From: Burkholderia sp. D-99
Lineage (GTDB): Bacteria; Pseudomonadota; Gammaproteobacteria; Burkholderiales; Burkholderiaceae
DNA: 64,000 nt
Reading direction: 5' to 3'
Assembly: GCF_011605345.1 (NCBI RefSeq)
Contig: NZ_JAAOXM010000001.1
Span: forward strand, 310,001 to 374,000
The notes under the pieces were generated by a model. The model had not been told where the DNA came from and did not search any database. It saw only the letters and a list, made by a program, of their open reading frames with translations. Positions 50,775-59,616 of this stretch are shown one piece after another (position 1 is the stretch's first letter; each line of letters begins with the position of its first letter). The translations under genes and the position numbers were made by a program.

Positions 50775-51124
50775 CCGGATGCGGGTCTGATCGACGCTCG
50801 GCAATGAAAAATCCGCCGGCGCGTGCCGGCGGTTGCGATGTGGAAGGCGAATGGCGTGAAACGCGTCAGGCCTTGATTGCCAGGCTGCGCTCGGCCGGCA
50901 CCGCGGGTGTCGCCCGGGGCAGCTGAAGGTGCCGGCGGCCGCGCCGGCACGGTGACGGGAACCGGCTCGGGCATCGCCCAGGGCGCCATCGCGAACCCGA
51001 CGGGTTGCGGTATCGGCATCGCACGTGCGCTGGCGAGCGCGACGTGCTGGAGCGCCATCATTTGCTGCTGCATGGCGACCATCTGCGCCTGGGCCGCCTG
51101 CATCGGATACGAACGGAATCGCAT
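50759..51124 (-). CDS. Met/Gln-rich hypothetical protein
   Basis: A 121-residue frame from an ATG with GGGGA upstream. Residues 1-35 are rich in Met, Gln and Ala (MQAAQAQMVAMQQQMMALQ), probably helical, followed by a Pro/Ala-rich part (PARPPAPSAAP). The last 40 residues read through the terminator of the opposite gene and look less protein-like, so the true end is uncertain. Function is unknown. Confidence 0.45.
   Translation of the reverse strand: MRFRSYPMQAAQAQMVAMQQQMMALQHVALASARAMPIPQPVGFAMAPWAMPEPVPVTVPARPPAPSAAPGDTRGAGRAQPGNQGLTRFTPFAFHIATAGTRRRIFHCRASIRPASGQYCA
50805..50834 (+). terminator. Hairpin after GltI-like gene
   Basis: CCGCCGGC (50813-50820) and GCCGGCGG (50825-50832) form a stem around GCGT, with A's before it and a short TTG after it. 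It lies about 38 bp beyond the stop. The weak T-run makes it a moderate terminator. Confidence 0.55.
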
Positions 51125-51434
51125 CTTCGTATCCCCATCAAACAATGCCGTTCGAAGCAACAATGAACGAATCGTGCGGCTCACGGAGCGCGCCATCGGC
51201 GGCCATGCGAGTGCCGGCTCAAGTCAGGATCAAAGCGGCTTGCAGCGGAGGCTGTCGCGCATTTAGCGCATTTCCGGGCATGCCGCAATCCGCATTCAAC
51301 CTCGTCCACGCCAGGGGAATCCGGCTGCGTGGCGCGACAACAGGCACAATACGGCATTCGACACGACGCACGCGTGTTCGCAGTTCGAACATCGCACGGC
51401 TGCGTCACCGCCGCCCGAATCCTTCCCAGTCGTC
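51125..51434. other. Intergenic region, no gene seen
   Basis: About 310 bp between the Met/Gln-rich frame and the rightward MFS gene. It holds a short direct repeat GCGCATTT (around 51257-51272) and presumably the promoter of the MFS-acetyltransferase pair. Confidence 0.35.
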
Positions 51435-52688
51435 ATGAACGCCACGCTTACTCCCGCGCGCGAGTCGAACTCGCCGCGCTTCCTGTTGTTCCTGATCTGC
51501 CTGTTCGCGTCCGCCGGCCAGCTCGCGATCGACATCTACGTGCCCGCGCTGCCCGACATGGCACGATCGTTCGCAACCACGCCGCAGGCGATCCAGTCGA
51601 GCGTGTCCGGCTACATGGCGGCGTACGCGCTCGGCCAGCTCGTTTTCGGGCCGATCGCCGACGCATACGGGCGCAAGCGCGTGCTGGCGTTCGGGCTCGT
51701 GATCTACACGATCGGCTGCCTGTTGTCGCTCGGCGCGCAGAACCTGGAGACGTTTGTGCTCGCGCGTTGCCTGCAGGGCTTCGGGATCGCGACCACCAAC
51801 CTGCTCGCGAAGGCGATCATCACCGATACATTCTCCGGCCAGGCGCTGATGCACGCGTTCACGTACATGTCGATCGCATGGGGGCTCGCGCCGATCGTCG
51901 CGCCGGTGATCGGCGCGCACCTGCAGGAATGGTTCGGCTGGCGCGCGTGCCTCGTGTTCCTGCTGGTGTACTCGCTGGTGATGTGGGCGCTGCTGTGGCG
52001 TTACCGCGAAACCTTGCCGAAACCGGTGCATCTCGAGCCGCGCACGCTGATGACGAATGCGGGCAAGGTGCTGGCGAGCCCGGTGTTCCAGAGCTGCTTC
52101 CTCGCACAGGGGCTGTGCTACAGCATCCTGCTGGTGTTCAACATCGTCGGGCCGTTCATGGTGCAGACCACGCTGCACAAGCCGCCGACCTTCTTCGGCT
52201 ATCTCGCGCTCGGCATCGGGCTCATGTATTTCCTCGGCGGCCTGTCGAACCGCATTCACGGGCGCGGGCTGCCGAGCGCCGAGCAACGGCTGCGTATCGG
52301 CGCGCGCGTGATGGCGGGTGCGTCGATCGCGATGCTGGTGCTGGCGCTGACCGTCGGGCTGCGCGTGTGGACGCTCGCGACGCCGGTGCTCGTGATGGGT
52401 TTCTGCGCGGGCGCGATGTATCCGACGCTGATGGCCAAGGGCAATTCGCTGTTTCCGCATATCGCCGGCCTGACGAGCGCGATCCTCGGATGCGCGCTGC
52501 TGCTCGTGTCGTCCGCGATGATGGGGCTGGCCGGTTTCGTGTCGATCCATGTGCTGACGCCGCTCGCGGTGTTCTTCGTCGCGCTGTCGTGCATCGTCGT
52601 GTGGATGGTCACCAAGCTGCTGCGGTACCTGTCGGAGCAGCAGGCCCAGGCCGCGCCCGTCGTGTGTGGGAGCGGGGAGGCCGCGTAA
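51435..52688 (+). CDS. Bcr/CflA-type MFS efflux transporter
   Basis: A 417-residue exporter of the DHA1 family with 12 predicted membrane segments. FASAGQLAIDIYVPALPDMARSF in helix 1 and FGPIADAYGRKRVLAFGL (motif A) are characteristic of Bcr/CflA pumps. Its stop codon is immediately followed by the start of an acetyltransferase gene, so the two are translationally linked. Confidence 0.9.
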   Translation: MNATLTPARESNSPRFLLFLICLFASAGQLAIDIYVPALPDMARSFATTPQAIQSSVSGYMAAYALGQLVFGPIADAYGRKRVLAFGLVIYTIGCLLSLGAQNLETFVLARCLQGFGIATTNLLAKAIITDTFSGQALMHAFTYMSIAWGLAPIVAPVIGAHLQEWFGWRACLVFLLVYSLVMWALLWRYRETLPKPVHLEPRTLMTNAGKVLASPVFQSCFLAQGLCYSILLVFNIVGPFMVQTTLHKPPTFFGYLALGIGLMYFLGGLSNRIHGRGLPSAEQRLRIGARVMAGASIAMLVLALTVGLRVWTLATPVLVMGFCAGAMYPTLMAKGNSLFPHIAGLTSAILGCALLLVSSAMMGLAGFVSIHVLTPLAVFFVALSCIVVWMVTKLLRYLSEQQAQAAPVVCGSGEAA

Positions 52689-53231
52689 ATGCCGCCTGTC
52701 GACCTGCCCATGAACCCGATCCTGCTGAACCGCGTCGCCCGGACCGACGCCGCCGACCTGATCGCCGCCAATCGCGCGAGCCGGAGCCACCATCTGCCGT
52801 GGGTCGACTCGTTCACCGACCAGGCGGGATTCGACCAGTGGTTCGGCCGCTGCCTGACGGGGCCGAACGTCGGCCTCGTTGCGCGCGAGCGCACGTCCGG
52901 GGCAGTGGTCGGCGTGGTGAACCTCAACGAGATCGTCGGCGGGGTGTTCCAGAGCGCGTATCTCGGGTACTACGGAATGGTGGCGTTCAGCCGCAAGGGG
53001 CTGATGACCGATGCCATGCGCGCGGCGATCGGTGTCGCGTTCGGCGAATTCGGGCTGCATCGGCTCGAAGCGAACATCCAGCCCGGCAACCACGCGTCGA
53101 TTGCGCTGGTCCGGCGGCTCGGCTTCACGAAAGAGGGCTTTTCGCCGCGCTATCTGCGCATCGGTGGCGAATGGCGCGACCACGAACGGTGGGCGCTGCT
53201 GGCCGACGACGAGCCCGAAGCGCGCGCCTGA
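52689..53231 (+). CDS. GNAT N-acetyltransferase, RimJ/RimL type
   Basis: A 180-residue acetyltransferase with the RimJ/RimL pattern: SRSHHLPWVDSFTD near the N-terminus, AYLGYYGMVAFSRKGLMTDAMRA for the acetyl-CoA region and NHASIALVRRLGFTKEG near the C-terminus. It begins directly after the stop of the Bcr-type pump. A combined modify-and-export role against a toxic small molecule is possible; ribosomal protein acetylation is the alternative. An ATG at 52710 is an alternative start. Confidence 0.85.
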   Translation: MPPVDLPMNPILLNRVARTDAADLIAANRASRSHHLPWVDSFTDQAGFDQWFGRCLTGPNVGLVARERTSGAVVGVVNLNEIVGGVFQSAYLGYYGMVAFSRKGLMTDAMRAAIGVAFGEFGLHRLEANIQPGNHASIALVRRLGFTKEGFSPRYLRIGGEWRDHERWALLADDEPEARA

Positions 53232-53270
53232 CGCGCGATACCGGCCGATTTTCTTCCCGCCGCCGGCCGC

Positions 53271-53960
53271 TTACAGCGGATGCGCCGCGCCGGCCTGCGT
53301 CAGCAGCGAAACGGCCGCCGGATCCGGCATCCCGTTCGAGTCGATCGCGCCGGCTTTCGCGAGGGCGACGAGATCGCTGTCGACACCCGGTTGTCCGACC
53401 GTGAACGACGTGGTCAGGAACGCCGGCGCCGCGAGCGTGACCGAATAGCGCTGCTGCAGGTTCGTCACCACGGCCGCTTGCGCGGCCTGTACGGTGTCTG
53501 CGTTGTTCATCGCCTGCTGGTAGCGCGGATTGCCCTGGAAATTGCCGATCAATGCACCTGTGTTCGTGCCGAGCTGGGCTGCGAGATAGACCAGTATCAG
53601 CTCGGTCTCGGGTGTCGTATTGAACGTGCCGCCTGCGTATGCGAGCGAATGCAGGCTCGTACCGCCCGACGTGACGGTAATGACGCACGGCAGCGCGGCG
53701 TTGACCGAAACGCGGTAGTTGCCGCCGCCATCCGTCAGCGTTGTCGCCGAGCCCGTCACGCAGCTGACCGTCACCTGCGCGCTCGCGAGCGCGTCGCCCG
53801 TTGCGGCCGTGCCCGACAGCGCGACGGTCTGCGTGTTGTTGTTGAAGCAGGCATCCACGCCGAAGCAGGCATCGCCGTTGCACCCCTGAAGCGTCGCGAG
53901 GGTGGCGATGCAGAGCGTGCCCAGCGCGGGGCGGATGAAACGCCTGGGGTGAGTGTTCAT
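53271..53960 (-). CDS. Lipoprotein with carboxypeptidase-regulatory-like domain
   Basis: A 229-residue lipoprotein with signal MNTHPRRFIRPALGTLCIATLATLQGC and lipidated Cys27. A cysteine-rich start (GDACFGVDACFNNN) is followed by a beta-sandwich-like part (VALSGTAATGDALASAQVTV, TTLTDGGGNYRVSV) similar to transthyretin/CarboxypepD_reg folds. A helical C-terminal half follows. Function is unknown. Confidence 0.75.
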   Translation of the reverse strand: MNTHPRRFIRPALGTLCIATLATLQGCNGDACFGVDACFNNNTQTVALSGTAATGDALASAQVTVSCVTGSATTLTDGGGNYRVSVNAALPCVITVTSGGTSLHSLAYAGGTFNTTPETELILVYLAAQLGTNTGALIGNFQGNPRYQQAMNNADTVQAAQAAVVTNLQQRYSVTLAAPAFLTTSFTVGQPGVDSDLVALAKAGAIDSNGMPDPAAVSLLTQAGAAHPL

Positions 53961-54051
53961 GGTCGCTGGCCTTGATGAGAGTGGGGCAACCGGTGGGCGC
54001 CGACGGTGCGGCGTCGTTCACATTCTAGGTCCCGAATCGGGGCGCTGCTTG

Positions 54052-54105
54052 CCCGTTTGGGTCATTTGGCTCGTTTGGCCCGTTTGGTCTGTCTGGCCCG
54101 CTTGC
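54052..54105. repeat. Six 9-bp tandem repeats
   Basis: Units of the form YCCGTTTGG repeat at 54052, 54061, 54070, 54079, 54088 and 54097 with some divergence. They lie between the lipoprotein start and the stop of the small membrane protein. Copy number may vary by slippage. Confidence 0.75.
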
Positions 54106-54164
54106 GGCCGGGCGCGACCTGCCGTCCGGCGTGTCGTGCGTTGCCGCGTTCCCGGTGACAGGCG

Positions 54165-54449
54165 TCAGTTGCGTGGACGGGCCGGCTTCATCATGTAGGC
54201 GAGCAACAGGCTCAGCACGATGCTGAGCGCGAGTGCGTGCCAATGGCCGGTGAGCAGCCGCTGGTAGTGCTCGCCCATGTCCGGCGTGATCCACCAGCAC
54301 GTCATGTCGTGCATTCGGGCCTGGTGACATTCCAGGATGCCGCCATGCAGATAGGCATCCCACAGCGCATCGCCCGAATACAGTCCCAGGAAGAGCGGGA
54401 TGATCTGTACGCCGTACTGGAGCAGCTTCCCCTCGGTTTCAGGTGTCAT
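54165..54449 (-). CDS. Small membrane protein of unknown function
   Basis: A 94-residue protein with two hydrophobic segments (LLQYGVQIIPLFLGLYSG and HALALSIVLSLLLAYMM) flanking a loop with Cys and His residues (ECHQARMHDMTCWW). The ATG at 54449 begins the protein-like part; an in-frame upstream ATG adds basic sequence only. It was not recognised. Confidence 0.6.
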   Translation of the reverse strand: MTPETEGKLLQYGVQIIPLFLGLYSGDALWDAYLHGGILECHQARMHDMTCWWITPDMGEHYQRLLTGHWHALALSIVLSLLLAYMMKPARPRN

Positions 54450-54670
54450 TTTTGTCGACTCCGGAATCGGCCTGCGCTGGTTTGTCGTCGGTATCCGAAT
54501 GCCTCGCGTGCCCGATATTGTCGACCGCATCCCTCGCGATGCACAATGATTCGCGCGTTGGCAGGATCAATCGGACAGTCGCGTGGCGACGGTCCGGCGC
54601 GCAGGAGCAGCGGTGGCCGGAACGGTATCTGGATTACGGTGATCGCATTGAGACAAGCAACGGGGAAGCG

Positions 54671-55054
54671 ATGAGCAAGATCGGCTGTGTGTGCGGAAAC
54701 ACGATTCGGGACAACACCGATTCGCTGCCTTACAAGGCACGCATTCTCAAGGATACGGCGTACGGGCCGTTTTTCGACTGGCTGGTGAGCGAGTTGCAAA
54801 GCTACGTCGTGGCAGCGGAGCAGGGTGAAACGTCTGACTGGCTGGTGAGCCGGGGTTATTCCAGCGACTACATCGGCTTGCGGCTCGACCACGGGAACGT
54901 GCTTCACGATCATCTGCACACGCATTTTCACGGCCTCGAAAGAACCGCATACGAATGCACCGCGTGCGGCAGGCTGCTGGTTGAAACTGCGGAAGACAAC
55001 CGCTTCGAGACCTATGTGCCGGCATCGGGGCGATACGACGGCATACTGAAATGA
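54671..55054 (+). CDS. Hypothetical protein with zinc-ribbon-like cysteines
   Basis: A 127-residue soluble protein. CVCGN near the N-terminus and CTACGR near residue 95 give two CxC/CxxC pairs that could bind one zinc ion. A His-rich middle segment (DHLHTHFHG) may add ligands. The ATG at 54671 follows GGGGAAG and begins the cysteine motif region. Function is unknown. Confidence 0.65.
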   Translation: MSKIGCVCGNTIRDNTDSLPYKARILKDTAYGPFFDWLVSELQSYVVAAEQGETSDWLVSRGYSSDYIGLRLDHGNVLHDHLHTHFHGLERTAYECTACGRLLVETAEDNRFETYVPASGRYDGILK

Positions 55055-55174
55055 CGCGATCCGGAAGCCGGCCGGAAACCTTTCAGTTCCTTTCACAATT
55101 GGTTATGCTGCGGGACGATTAAAAACGACGAGAGAACGTGCCGTTCCCGATGGAGCCGGCGCGCCGTTTCCGAC

Positions 55175-56608
55175 ATGACTTTGAAACGACAGACGGGCCG
55201 GCCGTGCCTGCCGGGTGGCGACGGCGATCCGGCATCGTGGGCAGGCACCACGCGAAACGACATTCGGCATACACACAGCGCGAAGGGTACAACCTGCAGG
55301 CCCGGCTTCTGGAAGGCCACGGCCTTGCTGGCGGGCGCGGTCTTGCTGTTCGGCGGCACGGCCATTGCAGCGCCGGCCGAAGCCCCCAGCGTTGCCGGCG
55401 CGGCGTTGTCTGCTGCCACGCTTTCCGTCCCGACCGAGTTGGCCTGCACGCACGTGGCCGCCGCAGCGGCCTATCCGGTCGCCGCAAAACCCGAAGCCGC
55501 ACCGCCGTTGAAAGGCCGCGTGACGGACACGACGGGCGCGCTGAGCGCGGCCTGCGCATCGGAGCTGACCGACCGCCTCGCTGCGCTCGAACAACGGCTC
55601 GGCGTACAGATCGCGGTCCTGCTGGTCGGGTCGACCGGGCAGTCGACGATCGAACAGTTTGCGACCACCGTATTCGACCAGTGGAAGCTCGGCAAGGCCG
55701 AGGTCAACAACGGCCTGCTGCTGGTCGCCGCGCTCAACGACCATGCCGTGCGGATCGAAGTCGGCTACGGGCTCGAAGGCACGATTCCGGACATCGTCGC
55801 GGGCCGGATCATTCGCGAGCGGATCGTGCCGGCATTCCGCGAGAACCGCATTGAAGCCGGCATCAGCGACGCAGTGGACGCGCTGGCACACGAAATGATG
55901 CCGCCTGACGTCGCCGCGCCGGAGCAGGCCGCGCCCGCGACCGCATACGACGGGCGCGACGACGCCTACGAAACGGCCGAGGCGACCGCGACGGATGCCA
56001 CGAACGCACCGCCCCGCGACGCACGAGCCGGCGGCGAGAAATACCAGTCGAACGGCCTGCCCGAGCGGAAGCGCCCGAACACGGGCGGCGTGCGGTTCTG
56101 GTTCCTGCTCGGGGTTGCCAACGTCGTGCTGGGCGTGGTCGCGCAGTGGCGCAAGCTGCGCCGCAGGGTGGCGCTCCTGGCCGCGTGGCTCGTGGCGGCC
56201 GTCGTGCCGATCGTGATGCTGCCGGTCGGCGCGATCTTCAACGGCAATGTCGAAGCCATGCTGGGCGCCGCGGCGTTCGTTCCGGCGGTGGCCGGTGTCG
56301 CGCCGTGCCTGCTCGGCGTCAACCTGTTCCTGTCGGCACGCGTGCGCAAATACACGGCGATCGTGGGCGGGACGCTGTTCATGATCATCGCGATCGGGCG
56401 CGAGATGGACTATTCGGTCGAGGAAGTGCTGTCCGGCATCTTCGGCGTGCTGTGCGTGCTCGCCGTGATCTGGGCGAAGCTGACGGGCATCGGTTCGTCT
56501 TCGTCGTCATCCTCGTCCGGCTCCCGGTCGCAATCGAGCTCGAGCTCCGATTCGTTCCGCGGCGACGGCGGTTCGAGCGGCGGTGGCGGCGCATCGGGCC
56601 GCTGGTAG
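55175..56608 (+). CDS. TPM-domain (YgcG-type) membrane protein
   Basis: A 477-residue protein with a signal or membrane segment at about 48-66 (ATALLAGAVLLFGGTAIAAP). The TPM domain spans about 110-245 (VTDTTGALSAACASELTDRL, NNGLLLVAALNDHAVRIEVGYGLEGTIPD). Several membrane helices follow at about 305-430, and the end is Ser- and Gly-rich (GSSGGGGASGRW), as in YgcG proteins. The LemA gene 81 bp downstream is a usual partner. The first ATG is kept, although the real start may be later. Confidence 0.82.
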   Translation: MTLKRQTGRPCLPGGDGDPASWAGTTRNDIRHTHSAKGTTCRPGFWKATALLAGAVLLFGGTAIAAPAEAPSVAGAALSAATLSVPTELACTHVAAAAAYPVAAKPEAAPPLKGRVTDTTGALSAACASELTDRLAALEQRLGVQIAVLLVGSTGQSTIEQFATTVFDQWKLGKAEVNNGLLLVAALNDHAVRIEVGYGLEGTIPDIVAGRIIRERIVPAFRENRIEAGISDAVDALAHEMMPPDVAAPEQAAPATAYDGRDDAYETAEATATDATNAPPRDARAGGEKYQSNGLPERKRPNTGGVRFWFLLGVANVVLGVVAQWRKLRRRVALLAAWLVAAVVPIVMLPVGAIFNGNVEAMLGAAAFVPAVAGVAPCLLGVNLFLSARVRKYTAIVGGTLFMIIAIGREMDYSVEEVLSGIFGVLCVLAVIWAKLTGIGSSSSSSSSGSRSQSSSSSDSFRGDGGSSGGGGASGRW

Positions 56609-56689
56609 CGTCCGCGCGCAGCGTGCCTGCACACCTGGTTCCTTTCACCTACCGCTCCACCCGGAGCGTTCAACCGGAAACAATCCACG

Positions 56690-57334
56690 ATGAAATGGTT
56701 TCGAATCCTGCTCGTGTGCTGCGTGCTGGCTCCGCTCGCGGGGTGCGGCTATAACGCGATCCAGTCGTCCGACGAGGACATCGATGCCGCGTGGTCCGAA
56801 GTGCTGAACCAGTACCAGCGCCGCGCCGACCTCGTGCCGAACCTCGCCGCATCGGTGAAGGGCTACGCGGCGCACGAGGCGCGCGTGCTGACCGAAGTGG
56901 CGTCGGCCCGTGCACGCGTAGGCAGCGTGCAGATGACGCCGGAGATGGCGAAGGATCCGGCCGCGCTCGCGGCGTTCGACCAGCGGCAGGGCGAGCTGTC
57001 CGGGGCGCTGAGCCGGCTGATGGTGGTGTCCGAGCGCTACCCGGAGCTGAAGGCGAACGAAGCGTTCCGCGACCTGCAGACCCAGCTCGAAGGCACGGAA
57101 AACCGCATCGCGGTCGCGCGCGGCCGCTACATCAAGACGGTGCAGCGCTACAACGTGCAGATCCGCCAGTTCCCGGGCGTCGTGATCGCGAAGATCTTCG
57201 GCTACCAGCCGCGCCCGAATTTCAGCGTCGCGAACGAAGCGGCGATCTCGACCGCGCCGGCACTCGATTTCTCCGCGCAGCCGCAGCCGCAGCCGCAGCC
57301 GCAGCCGCCGAAGGCGAACACGGCCGGCGAATAA
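56690..57334 (+). CDS. lemA: LemA-family lipoprotein
   Basis: A 214-residue LemA protein with lipobox LAPLAGC (Cys19) and a helical core (VLNQYQRRADLVPNLAASVKG, TENRIAVARGRYIKTVQRYN). It ends in a PQ dipeptide run encoded by hexanucleotide repeats (around 57280-57306), so length may vary. It follows the TPM gene as in many genomes. Function of LemA is not settled. Confidence 0.9.
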   Translation: MKWFRILLVCCVLAPLAGCGYNAIQSSDEDIDAAWSEVLNQYQRRADLVPNLAASVKGYAAHEARVLTEVASARARVGSVQMTPEMAKDPAALAAFDQRQGELSGALSRLMVVSERYPELKANEAFRDLQTQLEGTENRIAVARGRYIKTVQRYNVQIRQFPGVVIAKIFGYQPRPNFSVANEAAISTAPALDFSAQPQPQPQPQPPKANTAGE

Positions 57335-57362
57335 GGCTGACGAATAAGGCCGACAAAGGCGT

Positions 57363-59609
57363 TCAGGGCTTGCGCGCGGCCGCCTTCGCGAACGCGCCGC
57401 GCACCTCGAAGCTGATCGCGTCGGCCACATTGCCGCGCGCATCGACCAGTTCGAGCCGGTGCCGGCCCGGCCACGGCATCCACGCGATGCGGTCGGCATG
57501 CCCGATCACCTTGTCGTCGAGCCGCCACGCGAACTTCGCGGCGCGCCCGGCCGAGCGCTCGAACCAGATCCGCTGGTTCTTCGGCGGAATGTCCGGGTCG
57601 ATCGCGAAGATCGTGCCGTCGGTCGGCGCGCCGATCGTCAGCGGCGCACGCGCGCCGTCCTTGCCCGGCGTGACTGGGGCGGCGAGCCGGATAGTGTCGA
57701 CCGCCGTGCCCGCGACGAACCACTCGTTGCGTGACGGCTCGATATCGCGCTCGAACGTGATGCGGCGCGTCTCGACACCGGCCGGCGCACGCGGCGCGCG
57801 GCTCGGCACGTCGCGGTGCAGGTAGCCGACGACAGCCGACCACACCGGCGACGCGCCCGTGACGCCCGACACGTCCCACATCGGCGAGCCGTCCGCATTG
57901 CCGACCCACACGCCGACCGTATAGCGCGACGTGTAGCCGACGGTCCAGTTGTCGCGCATGTCCTTGCTGGTGCCGGTCTTGACGGCCGAGAAAAAGCGCG
58001 TCGCGAGCGGATTGTCGAAGCCGAACGTCCGCACGCGCGCGTTGTTGTCGGAGAGGATGTCGGTCACGACGAAGCTGGCCGCCTCGCTGAACACGCGCGT
58101 GCTGTCGGCCGCGCGATCGGGCGAGGATGCCGATGCGCCGGATGCCGGTGCCGGCGCGGGCCGGTCGACGACCTGGCGGGCGACGCCGCCGTTCGCGAGC
58201 GCGCGGTACGCGTTGGTCAGCGACAGCAGCGTGACGTCCGCGCTGCCGAGCGCGAGGCTGAAGCCGTAGTAGTCGCCTTCCTGCGCGAGCGGCAGGCCGA
58301 GCGCGGTCAGCGTGCGCGCGAAGCGGTGCGGCGTGACGAGCACGAGCGTGCGCACGGCCGGCACGTTCAACGAGCCGCCGAGCGCGCTGCGCACGCTTAC
58401 CCAGCCCTTGAAATCCTTGTCGTAGTTCTGCGGAATGTACAGGCCGCCGCCGGCGGCGAGGTTGATCGGCGCATCGTCGAGCAACGACGCGGCCGTCAGC
58501 CGTTTCTCGTCGATTGCCTGCGCATACAGGAACGGCTTGAGCGTCGAGCCGGCCTGGCGCGGCGCGAGCACGGCATCGACGTCACGCGCGCTCGACAGCG
58601 CGCCGGACGAGCCGACCCATGCGCGAATCTCGCCGGTCGCGTTGTCGATCACGACGACCGCGCCGTCCTGCACGTTGCGCCGGTGCGCGGGCGCGTTGAG
58701 TTCGGTCAGCGCCCGCATCAGCGTGTCGCGCGCGAAGCGCTGCAGCGGCGCATCGAGCGTCGTGCGCACCTGCGCGCCGGCCGTCGGCCGGACCTCGGCC
58801 GCGATGCGTCGCGCGAAGTGCGGGGCGAGGGCGGCGCCGTCGTCGCGCGCGGCGCTGGCCGGGCGCGCGGTGACAAGCTGCACGTAGCCGTCGAGCGATG
58901 CACAGGCCTGTTCCGCATGCATGTCGCGCAGGATCCGGCACGCGCGCTCGGCGACTTTCGCGGGCGTTGCGTTGGGCGCGCGCACGAGCGCGGCCGCGAT
59001 CGCGGCTTCGCGTGCGTCGAGCCCCGACGGCGCCTTGCCGAACAGCACCTGCGACAGCGCGGCGAGGCCGATCGTCTCGCCGCGAAACGGCACGAGGTTC
59101 AGGTAGGCCTCGAGCACCTGGTCCTTGCGCCAGCCGCGTTCGAGCAGCATCGCGTTGACCGCCTGCGAGGCCTTCTGCGGCAGCGAGCGCTGGCCCGACC
59201 GGCGCGGCGAATCGCTGAGCAGCCCGGCGAGCTGCATCGTGACGGTCGATGCGCCGCGCGTGCGCTCGTTCCACAGGTTGCCCCAGGCGGCACCGGCAAT
59301 CCCGCGCCAGTCGACGCCGCTGTGTTCGTAGAAGCGCTTGTCTTCCGACACGACGATCGCCTCGCGAAACGCGGGCGACACGTCGGCGAGCGACACCCAG
59401 TCGCCGCGCCGTTCGGTGAGGTCGACGCGCGTGCGCTGCAGCGGCGTGCCGTCGCGCGCGAGCAGCACCCAGTCGGAGCTGCGCCAGTTGCGGCGCACTT
59501 CGTCGTAGCCCGGCAGCGCATGCGCGACGAGCGGCGCGGCCAGCACGACGGCGACGAATACGCGGCCGGCGAAACGCGCCGGCCGCGGCAATACCTGATC
59601 GATCATCAC
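57363..59609 (-). CDS. pbpC: Penicillin-binding protein 1C
   Basis: A 748-residue bifunctional peptidoglycan synthase anchored by an N-terminal helix (about 14-30). The GT51 domain has catalytic Glu89 in SEDKRFYEHSGVD. The transpeptidase has STLK at 355-358, SLN at 412-414 and KTG at 543-545. A C-terminal BiPBP_C domain follows (about 650-745). It starts 8 bp after the stop of the alpha-2-macroglobulin gene, the common bacterial pairing for envelope repair and protease defence. Confidence 0.95.
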   Translation of the reverse strand: MMIDQVLPRPARFAGRVFVAVVLAAPLVAHALPGYDEVRRNWRSSDWVLLARDGTPLQRTRVDLTERRGDWVSLADVSPAFREAIVVSEDKRFYEHSGVDWRGIAGAAWGNLWNERTRGASTVTMQLAGLLSDSPRRSGQRSLPQKASQAVNAMLLERGWRKDQVLEAYLNLVPFRGETIGLAALSQVLFGKAPSGLDAREAAIAAALVRAPNATPAKVAERACRILRDMHAEQACASLDGYVQLVTARPASAARDDGAALAPHFARRIAAEVRPTAGAQVRTTLDAPLQRFARDTLMRALTELNAPAHRRNVQDGAVVVIDNATGEIRAWVGSSGALSSARDVDAVLAPRQAGSTLKPFLYAQAIDEKRLTAASLLDDAPINLAAGGGLYIPQNYDKDFKGWVSVRSALGGSLNVPAVRTLVLVTPHRFARTLTALGLPLAQEGDYYGFSLALGSADVTLLSLTNAYRALANGGVARQVVDRPAPAPASGASASSPDRAADSTRVFSEAASFVVTDILSDNNARVRTFGFDNPLATRFFSAVKTGTSKDMRDNWTVGYTSRYTVGVWVGNADGSPMWDVSGVTGASPVWSAVVGYLHRDVPSRAPRAPAGVETRRITFERDIEPSRNEWFVAGTAVDTIRLAAPVTPGKDGARAPLTIGAPTDGTIFAIDPDIPPKNQRIWFERSAGRAAKFAWRLDDKVIGHADRIAWMPWPGRHRLELVDARGNVADAISFEVRGAFAKAAARKP

Positions 59610-59616
59610 GGTCTCG

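Noticed and set aside
54052-54105. Possible CRISPR-like repeats
   Set aside because: The units are 9 bp, contiguous and without spacers.
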